This document shows positions 1-11,259 of a DNA stretch of 64,000 nucleotides, piece after piece. Where the stretch lies: positions 496,001 to 560,000 of the forward strand of contig OY751486.1 of assembly GCA_963565915.1 (NCBI GenBank), read 5' to 3'. Under the pieces are notes generated by a model. That model saw nothing but the letters and a program-made list of their open reading frames with translations. It was not told where the DNA came from and ran no database searches. Each line of letters begins with the position of its first letter. The stretch's first letter is position 1. The DNA is from Entoloma clypeatum. Its lineage: Eukaryota > Basidiomycota > Agaricomycetes > Agaricales > Entolomataceae. The translations under genes were made by a program, and so were the position numbers.

Positions 1-1
1 G

Positions 2-1155
2 TTGAAATTGTTCAAGGAAGCGGCGGGGCAACCGGCGGCACCGTTTGCCGGGTTCGCCTGGATAAATCAGTTCGTCGTGTCCTGGGCCCACAAGCGCAAA
101 GAGGACGGGTTTCTGGAAGGTCAACGCCTCGCCCTGGCAATGTTCGACAGCCTGCGGGTACAAGAGGCAATGGCCCCTGTCACTGCACCATTGGCTGGGC
201 CAAGCAATGTGCCGACAGGAGCCGCGGGTGGACGTCCGACACCACGTCCCCTTACGGCGAAGGGCAAAGAACCGGCGAAGGGAAAAGAGATGGTGAAGGG
301 AAAGGACACAGCGAAGGGAAAGCACACGGCGAAGGGAAAGGAAACAGCGAAGGGAAAGGAAACGGCGAAGGAACAGGAGGGGGAGGGGAATGGCAGGCGA
401 TCAAGGGAGACAGGGGAAGCCTGGCATGGGGGGTCAGAGGAGATGGAGGTGGATGAGTTGTCGAAGGAGAAGATGGCGATGGCAAAGGAGAAGACAGAAA
501 CGGCGAAGGAGATAACGGCGATGACAACGGCAAAAATGATGACAGCGAAAACGACGGCGACAACAACGGCGATGGCGAAGCAACCGGTGAAGAAGATAGT
601 GGGTGCAGCAAAGGCAGGAACGGGAAAGGTGGCAAAGGACGCACCTGCGAAGATGACGCTGAGGTCGAAGCCAACCGTGGCTTCAAGCAGTGACAAGGAC
701 GAGCAACCGGCACCAGCCCGAGGCAAGACGACGCAAGGCCGCAGGAATTACGCTCAGCGAGCCCCTTTCCACACCGGCGAATACAACGACATCCCGTGCA
801 ATCGGTGCAAAATCAAGGCGCAGCCGTGTGAGAAGGAGAAGTTTGCTGCAGCGTGTTATGCCTGCTACAGCTGAAGGAGAAATGCCTGACTGGTGGCGAG
901 GCGCCTCAGAGGAAGAAGAAGACCAAGATGGAGGGCCGCAGTACGTCACAAAAGGCGAAACCGGTGAAGGAGGCAGCACGGCAGAAGGCGACGAAGGCGA
1001 CTGAATATGTGGAGGTAGAGACAGAGGTGGACGGTGACGATGAGGACGACGAAGATAAGAACGGCGATGTGGCGACTGGCCCAGGAGCAACCACCTCCCG
1101 GCGACGACCCATCAGCGACGGCGAAGCCAGGGGGATTTTCTTATTGCTTGTCATG
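2..1155 (+). CDS. Zn2Cys6-like zinc-finger protein, Ala/Lys-rich, frameshifted
   Basis: The frame is open from the window edge to a stop at 874, so the true start may lie upstream. After a short N-terminal region comes a long stretch built from repeats of the type KGKETA, then runs rich in Met, Thr, Ala and Lys, and finally a cysteine cluster from about residue 265. The visible spacing is C-x2-C-x6-C-x8-C-x2-C. The sixth cysteine (LKEKC) lies in another frame starting near 870, which remains open to about 1155 and is rich in Asp/Glu and Lys. A single-base loss near 869 would explain this. The complete pattern matches the fungal Zn(2)-Cys(6) finger spacing, so DNA binding is a reasonable inference; the target is unknown. 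It lies 70 bp from the convergent gene at 1225-3250 and shares its CGGCGAA word usage. Confidence 0.6.
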
Positions 1156-1224
1156 TAAGTATTGTATGAAAGGCAATACTACTTTTGTCGTTTGGAACGG
1201 CGAAGGCCATTTGAGTGATCTGAA

Positions 1225-3250
1225 TCAGTTATTAGCATGGGGATAATTCAAAATCAGAAACATGAATATCCTACCATTTGGTGTAATCAATGTTGGATCA
1301 ATCACTGAGTCGTTTGCTCGATTCAACATCAAAGCTCGTACGGCAGAGGCTGGGACACTATACTGTGGGTCACCATCCAGTGGGCCATTGATCGGCGCCG
1401 TGACCATCATGCCCTGTAGAACGAGTTCATTCATTTGCATTTGACCTACAGTCACATATCCGTCACTGGCGACACCTTCGGTAAAATGTTCTTCGGCGAA
1501 AGGTCCTTCGGCGACATCACCAGCGAACCTTTCTTCGGCGACATTCCTGACGGCGAATGGATCATCGGCGAAGTTGCCCTCGGCGACAATGGGGTGAACA
1601 CGGCGAATGTCGCCGGTGGTTATATGACTGCTCGCCGTCCCCTCACTTCCACTGGGCCATTCTGTATCAGACACGCGATGACTTCCGCTCCCCTGTGAGA
1701 TGCTATTGCAATGGCGCTGATCTGGGACAGCAAGCAGGCCATTCCTTGCTGATCGGCTCTGCCTTCGCCGTCCCCTTTGAGCTTCTGCTAGTATGGGGTA
1801 TTGGCTTTCCACCTCGTGTCTGTCCTTGTCGACAATCTTCTTGAAGCGAAATGCCTTGCCTGCACCATGTCGATCCTGCCTTGATTTGACATGTTCAAAA
1901 AAGGCCTCGATCTCCTTCTTGTGCAGGTTTCGTGGATCCTTGATAGTGAACCCCTGTGGGAGGTATTCAGCTGCCACCAAGAGTCGTGTGTTAGCTGCCA
2001 GAGTCCCAAATGGCACATGGTTAGTACGGCCAGCCGACGCAAGAGCTGTCATACTTCCAATCAGCAGCACTCGATTGAGAACAAACTCGCTTACAGTAGT
2101 GTTTGGACAAGAACTTGTGTAGTAAGTGCTCAAGCTGACCCTTGGTCATTGTTCCAAAAGAGACATCGGGAACGAGGGGAAACCCATTCGGCGAAAGGGC
2201 TATTGTCGCTGCGACGGCCAGCTGATCAGTTGCATTCGCCGGAGTCAGTCTGTCATTCACTGGCGTCAGTCTTCCATTCGCCGGAGTATTTGCCGCAATA
2301 TTTGCCGGAGCATTCGCCGGAGTCAGTCTTCCAGCATCCGGCACATGTTTGAGGCCCTTAACATACTCCCCAAAAAAACGGCACATCTCATTCACCACGG
2401 TGGCCTTGCTCTCCACAAATGACGGTGCCTTTTTACCCATCAGTCCCGCTGAGTCCTCATGACTTTAGCCAGTTAGCCAGTTTTGTAAACTGTCGCCGAC
2501 CGGCGAACATGACGCACCACATTATTCTGTATTTCCCATCCTCTCTCGGGTACCCATAGAATGTCATTGTCACTACACCCATCTCATGCCAACACTTTGT
2601 GGAGAAATCCTCCACTCTCGGGGTTGCCTTGGACTTTGCTAGCCTGTCGTCGTGGTTAGGTGTGTACACTGCAATCAGCGAAGACTTACCGGCACTGTAC
2701 CTCAGGAGGATCACCTTGTTCCTGATGCTGGTCTACTAGAATTTGGATTTCCTTCTTACCCTCAGCATCCATGGCTTCATAAATATTTTTTGCGGCACTC
2801 AACCTCTGTCCAAAATGTGCTCAGAGTGCAAGATTCAGATTCTCCACACCAAGCATCCTCTTCATTACCTCATTCCCCTTCACCTGCCACACAACCTCCA
2901 GTCTACTCACCTTGCGATCATGTTGCCCCCTTGTGGTCACAAATGGTCTCCAGTTGTTCCGGAGCCACTTTGCAAGTCTCTGTACTATGGTTAATTAATC
3001 CTGCAACACACATATATAGTCCAACTCATACCTCAGTCCGCTCCTTCACTTCCTTTGGTTCTATTGGAACATCCCCATTCTGTGTCCAGTAGTTGAGCAG
3101 TGGGAGCAAGATTGAAGTTACGATCTCGCGGCGTGCTGCTGAGGATGTTGCAGAGCGGTACTCATGCTTGAAATGTTGAAAGGTGGCTCGCTCCTCTGCC
3201 TTGTACTGACAGTCGGCTCGAGGCTTCCTTTGTGGCACAAAGTCGGACAT
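1225..3250 (-). CDS. Hypothetical protein, recurrent neighbour of KDZ transposases (spliced, possibly broken)
   Basis: On the minus strand the frame begins at 3250 (MSDFVPQRKPRADC), runs to about 3030, and resumes in separate exons: 2990-2922 (RLAKWLRNNW), about 2825-2700, 2714-2457, 2440-2130 and 2133-1225. The pieces read in the order of a protein family that I recall as common beside KDZ transposases in agaricomycetes; it has no function known to me. Between the segments ending near 2130 the frame changes without an obvious GT...AG intron, so a frameshift is possible. Two internal stretches are low-complexity insertions made of the CGGCGAA word: TPAN/APAN repeats (2210-2350) and FAEE/FADD-type repeats (1450-1620). 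The gene is divergent from the KDZ transposase, with 237 bp between the starts. Exon borders are approximate. Confidence 0.55.
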
Positions 3251-3486
3251 GGGTGGTGGGACGTGGAATTATTCAAGAAACATCCTCGATGGAACCCATT
3301 GGACATATATTGCTTTAGTGATTTTTGTGAACACATGTTTAATACTTTGATCATTGATGATGTACAAAAATGATAGAAGACAAGCTTTTGCGGTGACAAG
3401 TGAACACGCGGAGATCATTGTGGGCATGTGTTCACCATGCGCCGTCGCATTTTTGCCCGTTTGAACCAATCCTCCCCAACCTTTCA

Positions 3487-6400
3487 ATGTCGAGCCGACG
3501 ATCAAAGCGACAGAAGAGAATTCATGTATATGATGAGGATGAGGATTATCAGGTGGTTACAGTAAAGAAGGTGACTGTATCGACTCGACAAGGACTAATT
3601 ACCCGAGATGTTGATGTCCCACTATACCCGCCCACCAATTCCAATCTACAATCAGATGACGAGGCAGGTCCAAGCACTGAGCCTGTCAGTGTTGCGATCC
3701 CTCCAGATGGCCCTTTTGGTGATGCTGGATGGGAAGGATTGGCGAGCGATGACATGAATCCAAATAGAAACAAGGTACCAGCTAATAAATGATCTCGAGT
3801 ATAATTACTAACAGGCATGGTAAAGCAACACTACTGGATGCAAGAATTTGTCCATCGTGCCGATTCCTTGTTGGCCGCATTACTCTCCCGAGAAGCTTTG
3901 CCGGCTGGTGGATACTGCCAGACATGCACTGGTGAGAAAAGAGCTGTGTGGAGGTGCATAGATTGTACCATAACACCTTTACTCTGTCGTGGGTGCATGT
4001 GTCATGCTCATCGACATGACCTGTTGCACCGCATCGAGTGTTGGACTGGTAGTTTCTTTCGCCGTGCCACTTTGTGGGAGGTCGGTACATACATTCTTGT
4101 TCCGCATCATCTGGACACAGACCTCTGCCCATCATTGGAATGGCAAGTCACATTCTTGGAAGAACTTCAGATCCAGCAAGATGAGAAGAAACAGCATTGA
4201 CTCACGGTGACAACCTTCGCCGGTGAGAATGCATTCGTCGGTGGGAATGCATTCACCGGTGACACTACATTTGCCGGTGACACTACATTTGCCGGTGACA
4301 CCAACTTCGCCAATGACGATGCATTCGCCGGTACACTACCTTCGCCGGTCCTACTGCCGATGGGGTGGACAATGATGATACTGACTACCCAAGTACCGAA
4401 CTCGGCGAGGATGACGATGAGGACGGCAACTTGATGCCATGCCACGGATATCTCGCCGAGAATCCCCTGAAGGCGGCGCCCTTCGCCGACAACTCAACGG
4501 CCAGCGATTCAGCTGCCGCCAAGGCACACACTAGTTCCATCCCCACCATACCCCAGCATGACTCATTGCTCAACCACTATGTGCGTGTTGTTCACCCTAA
4601 TGGGATCCATCATCTTGCGCTGGTTACCTGTCAGTGCCAAGGCCAGGAGAGTGTTCACGGTGACCTGATGCACTGTCGCCTGGTGCCAACAACCTTCATC
4701 CGGTACAGAACTCTGTTCTCTGTCGCTGTTCTGGATGATTTCCGCCTTTCGAACCTCGAGTGCAAGGCCACGGCATACCAATACTTTCAAAAGATTCGTC
4801 GGCTCACATTTCCCATGGCACCTCTGAAGGCACCCAACCTCTATCAAGAACTGCTTTGGCTGTCGTGCATCTGGCGCTGGTTGAAGAAGAAGAAGTGGGC
4901 TGGTCATGGCCACAGAACGGCGACCGGCGAACAGACGGCACCCGCCGAATTTGGCAACTTCTGTCCAGCATGTCCCCAACCAGGAATCAATCTCCCAGAA
5001 CACTGGAAAGAGGATCCACAACGGTAGGTGCATCATCCCAATATCGTGTTCCTTGGTGAATCAAATGCACAGGTGGGTGTACAATCGGTCTTTTGTCGCC
5101 GACAGCAACTTCAAGGCCGACCATGTTCGGCAAAAAACCTCCGGCGAGGTGTGGCTGGATGAGGGTGCTGGTATGATGTCAAAGCGTGAAGACTATCTCG
5201 GATTCCTGAAAACCGCCATAGAGCGCCTCACAGTATGAAAGTTTCTGCATTGTTATACAGCCCAGAGATGCTGAAAAATTGATTTCTAGAAGGCACCATG
5301 TGAGAACCAGTTTTGTGCCATTGAGCTTGCTATGCTTGGCTCCAAGGCATGCGACATCACTGGCATCGTCGCCGTTGCCTGTGCACGGCATGGGTGTTTT
5401 GTCCCCAATGCGATTGCCAATCTGTTCAAGGGTGAGGGCCAAAAAAATGCTGACTGGGTTCTTCTTATGGGTATCAGGTATGGCAATGTGGATGTGGAAC
5501 AGATTGTCATGATCATCTACGACATCGTCTGTCAATACTTTGTCTACCTTTATGACCGCATTGGTCACCTCCTCCCCCCTGGCCTGGTGCTTGACCGGGC
5601 TATCGGCCTCTTTCATGTACATGGCCACAAGGAAGAATGTTTTTTCCGGTATGCCACGTCCTTCATTCCTGGCGCCGCCGTCACCGCCGGTGAAATCCTC
5701 GAGACTCTGTGGTCAAATTTGAACGTCATTACAACAACAGTACGGACGGCTACACTGGCAAATAGGGCCGAAACCATTGATGACCATGCAACAGACTCAA
5801 ATCACAAGAAGATGTTGAACATGGGTAAGTATTCCACAATCATCCCTTTCTTGTTTCCCTGATGATTTCTTCGCTGATATCCTTTCACCGACATTCTTTC
5901 GCCGATCATCCCTTTCGCCGGTCCTTCCTTTCGCCAATCCTTCCTTTCGCCGGTCCTTCTTTTCACCAGTGACATCCTTTCGCCGACATTGTTTCGCCGA
6001 TCCTTCCTTTCGCCGTCCTTCCTTTCGCCGGTTACCATCCTTTCGCCGGTACATGTTCGCCGTTTCGCCGGTCTCAGTACATGTCTTGTGCCGGCGACAC
6101 GTCCAGGCGAGATCAATGTCCCATGCCGCAACGGACTACTTCGTTAAGATGACGACAGCAATCACCCATGATCATGTGAACAACTGGGAGACAGAAATTA
6201 AAGCTGCTGAAGCACGTCGCCTCGCCGATGTCACGGCAATGGATATTCTACGTACTCATACAACCGAGCCCGAGGAGCCTGTCGATATAATGCCAAGTGA
6301 GGTGCACACCCCGGTGGAAGAATGGATAAGAATGGCCCTCAATATCGAGGAGAAACAGTGCGTGTTTTATGTGTCACTCACTCGTAATCCTTCTGATTTC

Positions 6401-7442
6401 TGGGCAGGATTGAGTTAGAGGACCGTCTCCGGCATTGGAAAAAGAACCCTCGGCCTGAAGATGCAAAACAGATTGAACACCTTCAAGATAATCTCACATC
6501 CCAGCTGACTGTGCTCGATACATTGCAACAGCAGGTTGGGGTGCCGGGAACAGTGGCACCAGATACATCAACATCAGATGATCCAACAGCCTTTGACGAT
6601 CTTGATGATGATGAGCATGAAGGCGAGAGCGATGACGACGGCGACGTCCCCAGCCGCTATACTGTCACCGGCAACCTCCCACATGAACACCGGCCACTTG
6701 TCTTGCCTTCCACTGTGTCTGGTCGCAATCAAGCTCACTGTGCTGTAGAGGTGGCCGAGCGAACGAGGCAGGCCACATGGCATCTCAATGCACTTCGCAC
6801 CATCATCGCCGACAAATCCTTTCACTACTCCCATGTCATCTGAGTAGCACCCCGGAAAAGTGTCAAAACTCGAGCTCGAGCCGCGATCATCAAGCTCAAT
6901 CAGCAGATTTCTTTCCATTCTCGAGTATATACACGATGCAGGGCGGCCCTCGGCCGGCTGCAAGCTTCGCCGGACGTCATGGCGAGATTTCGGGTTTTAA
7001 GCCGAGACGACCTGAAGTGCAGCACGGCTGTTCTGGATCCCAACATCCAGGGTTCAACAACTCTACGCCTGTCCTGGATATGGCAGATGCAACTGGGTAT
7101 CAATCCTACGTCGCTGGCGGCCGTGCTAGAATGTGAGTCGCTGTGTATTGTCGCCATGGATCTTCTGATCGCCTTTTAGTCCAACGTGTTCATTGGTTAC
7201 ATGCACGAGCACGAAGCCACCACTGGGAGGAGGAAGTCATCCTCGTCCAATATGAGATGGGTTGGACGACCCGATATTTTATCCATCAACGGGACATTTG
7301 GGACAGCTGGCGACAAGTCACCACTCCGCCGGGACTCATGGCACATGCAGCGAGAAAGGCGGCGATGTGGCAGATCCTTGTGACAGACGCTGAAGATGAA
7401 TTTGCGGGTACTACAAGGTCATATGTGCGGATAATTGAGTAG
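3487..7442 (+). CDS. KDZ transposase with N-terminal CxC2 cysteine cluster
   Basis: This is a multi-exon gene. It starts at 3487 with a basic, nuclear-type N-terminus (MSSRRSKRQKR). Exon 3817-4200 holds the CxC2 cluster (CQTC, WRCIDC, CRGC, then HRIECWTGSFF), a domain described as associated with KDZ transposases. The segment 4365-5027 continues this region and ends with CPACPQPG. The catalytic part lies at 5090-5827: ACDITG, then YDIVCQYF, HVHGHKEECFFRYA and GEILETLW, which are the acidic-residue motifs of the KDZ family. Helical C-terminal exons follow to the stop at 7440-7442 (DSWRQVTTPPG near the end). Introns carry typical donors, for example at 5826 (gtaagtat). The expected activity is DNA cleavage and strand transfer in the nucleus. 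No obvious nonsense mutation is seen, but I could not verify every splice. Confidence 0.85.
4205..4362 (+). repeat. 18-bp minisatellite inside the KDZ/CxC2 region
   Basis: About eight degenerate copies of an 18-bp unit of the form TTCGCCGGTGACACTACA lie between the CxC2 exon and the next coding block. If translated it gives a FAGDTTFAGDT-like peptide. The core is the same TTCGCCG word seen throughout the first 11 kb. Confidence 0.8.
5865..6095 (+). repeat. TTCGCCG-rich array inside a KDZ transposase intron
   Basis: More than a dozen copies of CTTTCGCCGRTC-like units, spaced about 14-20 bp, fill the intron that begins with gtaagtat at 5826 and ends near 6115. Because it is intronic, this expansion cannot be explained by protein-level selection. 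Confidence 0.75.
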
Positions 7443-7568
7443 TGTTTTCACATTTACACATAAAATAAGGAAAAAAAACATGCATGTAATGTGTAACGAT
7501 GTGACACATGGCATAAGCACATTGTTATCTGTCACATTTACCGCCATCTTCTTCTCATCCACAGTCTA

Positions 7569-10500
7569 TTGCAACTACAATGCCCTCTTCCTCCACCTCA
7601 ACTTTGTTTATCTGCTCCTCCTCGTCCCGATCCAAATACAGTAGTTGCATACTGTGAGTCACGCTTCTGTGCCGCTTTGCTCGGTATCCAGCGGGCGCCG
7701 GCGAATCAGCATGGGTGGATGAAGGATATACTTGCCTCGGAATTGGTAAGCTGATGTGCCGATTAAATAATCTGTATACTCACATATCATAGGCCATGTC
7801 GATGCACTTTGTCGGCCTGGCGGCAAGTGCTGGAGTGCCAATAGACATTCCAATCATCACTCGCACACTGTCGTTCACCGATCTGGGTGGATATGGAAAC
7901 GACGCTCATCCCCATTTTCCTTGGTCAGCCGTGCTTGATGGGAGCTCCCACCCGACGCAAGAATTTGGTATTGTGCCGCACTACCACCTCGACTGGTGGA
8001 ACCACCCAGAGCGCCCCCAGCAGATTTTGGATGTCGACACGCTCACCCAGTGTCTCGAAGTCCACCATGGTGTGCTTGGTCACCCGCCGGGTGGCGAGAC
8101 TGTTGCCGGTCCATTCGCCGGTCACTCTCTTGCCGACTATCCATCAATTCCCCCTCCCCATATCTCTCTGAACTCTCAGACAGCGGCGGGGTACCACGCC
8201 GTGGCCCTTGACGCCTCTCACCAACTCCAAGCGGTGGCGAACAGTCTTCATGCTCAGGAAACAGCATCGGCAAATGTGTTGCACTTGGCCATCCGTCGTG
8301 CTAGTGGTTTCAACATGCTCTATGAGCACGCCATGACTCTTGAATCCCTGGAACCCGCAAGGGGACACATTGCAGGACCACCATATCAGCCATCGGCAAC
8401 CATTGGCAATCGCGCTGGTTCGCCGGCGGCCACTCCCCAACCCTCATCCTCACGGCCGATGCGCAAATCAACCACCGCTCAAACGCAATGGAAAGGTAGG
8501 CCGAGGAGCAAGAAAGTCACCCTCCAGGATCTGGCCACCATGATCCAGGAGACTGCAGCGGCTGAACGCGACCGATACCAGCAGCACCCCAGCCTGAAGT
8601 GGACCTGGGGCGTCGATCTCGAAGTTGACGACATCAGGAAGCTGGTGTGAGCAGCAGAAAACCAGTACCAGCTGCCGCATTCTGGATATGACGAGTCCCT
8701 AGCCGACGGCGGTTTTGCAGGTAACGACTCTGATGGCCCAGGAGAAGCCCCCTTCTCGGACATGATTGGTCGCCATTCCGCTGCCTCGCCATCTCTCATC
8801 ACCGACCTCAGCACCCTCGATATTCCCCACCATTTCAGAGAGTACCCCCTTCGCCGAGCCCACACGGCCACGCCGGCAGACAACCTGCCACATGGGGCAG
8901 GTGACAACTCCGCTGCTGCTTTTCTTCCTGCCCCTTCCCTCACCGCTCTCGATGCCGAGTGTGACTCACCAATATTCACTCCAATCCCCAGGTCACCCCC
9001 AACTCAAACTCCGGCCACCTCCACATCACCTGTCGCCGATCACGAGGAGGTTGTCGACATTATCATGGGCGATATCAGTGATGAACAAGCGACCTCTGCG
9101 GGCGATATTCCTCTCCACCTTGTCATGCAGACACTGGAGGATATGAGTGACACCGACTCGCCATCCCAACATTCGCCGGCCGACCCTTCGCCGTCCAAAC
9201 CTTCGCCATCTTTGCCGTCTTTGCCGTCTTCACTGTCTTCGCTGTCTTCACCGTGCCACCCTTCGCCGAAGCCTGTTGCGCCAATAAGGCGTTCACTGTC
9301 CATTGATTCCCCGGTCACTCCTTCCGCCGCGATCTATCATCAGACTCTGGACGTTGTCATGAACATCCTAGAGGAGGAGGAGAGTGACATAGAGGATGAC
9401 CAGAGCGGGCCCCCACCGTCAACACTATTTGACAATGCACTGGCGGCTCTTGAGGATTCCGATGAAGCCGACGACGAGGCTGATGGCAGCAACGAAACTG
9501 ACGGCACCCATAACGGCGACAGTGACGGCGACAATCACGGCGACAATCACGGCGACGGCAAACCTGACGGCAAAACTGACGGCGAAACTGACAACGACAG
9601 CGACAGCAGTGGATCACTCGCCATCCCAACATTCGCCGGCCGACCCTTCGCCGTCCAAACCTTCGCCATCTTTGCCGTCTTTGCCGTCTTCACTGTCTTC
9701 GCTGTCTTCACCGTGCCACCCTTCGCCGAAGCCTGTTGCGCCAATAAGGCGTTCACTGTCCATTGATTCCCCGGTCACTCCTTCCGCCGCGATCTATCAT
9801 CAGACTCTGGACGTTGTCATGAACATCCTAGAGGAGGAGGAGAGTGACATAGAGGATGACCAGAGCGGGCCCCCACCGTCAACACTATTTGACAATGCAC
9901 TGGCGGCTCTTGAGGATTCCGATGAAGCCGACGACGAGGCTGATGGCAGCAACGAAACTGACGGCACCCATAACGGCGACAATCACGGCGACGGCAAACC
10001 TGACGGCAAAACTGACGGCGAAACTGACAACGACAGCGACAGCAGTGGATCACTCGCCATCCCAACATTCGCCGGCCGACCCTTCGCCGTCCAAACCTTC
10101 GCCATCTTTGCCGTCTTTGCCGTCTTCACTGTCTTCGCTGTCTTCACCGTGCCACCCTTCGCCGAAGCCTGTTGCGCCAATAAGGCGTTCACTGTCCATT
10201 GATTCCCCGGTCACTCCTTCCGCCGCGATCTATCATCAGACTCTGGACGTTGTCATGAACATCCTAGAGGAGGAGGAGAGTGACATAGAGGATGACCAGA
10301 GCGGGCCCCCACCGTCAACACTATTTGACAATGCACTGGCGGCTCTTGAGGATTCCGATGAAGCCGACGACGAGGCTGATGGCAGCAACGAAACTGACGG
10401 CACCCATAACGGCGACAGTGACGGCGACAATCACAGCGACAATCACAGCGACAATCACAGCGACGGCGAACCTGACGGCGAAACTGACTACGAAACTGAC

Positions 10501-10773
10501 GGCGAAACTGACAACGACAGCGACAGCAGTGGATCCGTCACCAACGCACCTACTGCCGCCAACGTCGCCAGCGCACTTGAAGGTGTCGACTCTGATGTCT
10601 CTGATAGTGAGCCAACTGGACCCCCCCCTCTCATTCGTTCGCCGGGGCTCTTTGCCCATGCCCCTGGGGCTCAATTCCAACACCGCCCTTGGACCGCTGA
10701 AGATTTAGCTGATGTGCGTGTCCCTGGCAGTTCGAGTGATACTGGGTCATCGGAGAGCGAGGGTGCAGAGTGA
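7569..10773 (+). CDS. Hypothetical KDZ-neighbour protein with acidic Ser/Asp-rich tail, disrupted
   Basis: A first coding segment (about 7569-7740; CESRFCAALLG, HGWMKDIL) is joined by a ~55-nt intron to 7796-8650, which carries the family-typical block PIITRTLSFTDLGGYG and HFPWSAVLDG. The frame then meets a TGA at 8648-8650 but stays open afterwards from 8651 to 9766. From about 9150 the protein becomes a Ser/Pro then Asp/Glu-rich tail that is triplicated at DNA level (9159-10536), with each junction changing the frame. Only the third copy connects in frame to the final segment ending at 10773 (SSDTGSSESEGAE). I recall similar proteins next to KDZ transposases in agaricomycetes but know no function. 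The start codon is unresolved. It is 127 bp downstream of the transposase, same strand. Confidence 0.5.
9159..10536 (+). repeat. Tandem triplication, units of 460, 436 and ~480 bp
   Basis: The phrase CTCGCCATCCCAACATTCGC begins copies at about 9158, 9618 and 10054, giving periods of 460 and 436 bp. The copies are almost identical; they differ mainly in the number of 8-12-bp subunits (GACGGCGACAATCACGG type) near each 3' end. Neither period is a multiple of three. Confidence 0.95.
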
Positions 10774-10857
10774 TATGCCTATAGCGGGGTACCATTGTTA
10801 TTACATTATACTATATACAGATGTCTACCCTTCTTCTCTACAATAAAATGAGCCTTG

Positions 10858-11085
10858 GTTGTTGCCGGCCATATTGAACCACATTGAATTGTTGTTGCCG
10901 GCTGCATGAACTGTTGCCAGCTGCATTGAGTTTGTCGCCGGCCACATTGACGTTGTCGCCGGCTGCATTGAGTTTGTCGCCGGCTGCATTGACTGTCGCC
11001 GGCTGCGTTGGGTTTGTTGCCGGCTGCATTGAGTTTGTTGCCGGCTGCATTGAGTTTGTCGCCGGCTGCATTCATTCTGTCGCCG
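10858..11085 (+). repeat. 18-21-bp minisatellite (GCCGGCTGCATTGAGTTTGT)
   Basis: About ten imperfect copies of a unit containing GCCGGCTGCATTGA follow the end of the second KDZ-neighbour gene. On the minus strand it reads as AAGNKLN-like peptide repeats, which I do not regard as a gene. It marks the right-hand limit of the CGGCGA-rich block. Confidence 0.9.
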
Positions 11086-11259
11086 TTCGCCGTGGCGAAT
11101 TCGCTGCTTCCGTAATTTACCATACAGTGTATGCGTTCGCTAGACCGTATATTACAATACAGTGTAGGTTGAGTATGTGGTACAGTATCTTTTATTGTGT
11201 CTGTTGCTTGGTCAATATAATTTGTCTCCCAATCCTCCTCTATCCAGCGTCTACGGATT

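Noticed and set aside
121..726. Minus-strand frames opposite the Zn2Cys6-like gene
   Set aside because: Shadow of the KGKETA repeats on the plus strand; Phe/Ser/Pro-only composition.
1..10773. TET/JBP dioxygenase gene accompanying the KDZ transposase
   Set aside because: Searched by eye for HxD and downstream His/Arg motifs of this family; none was found in the four genes.
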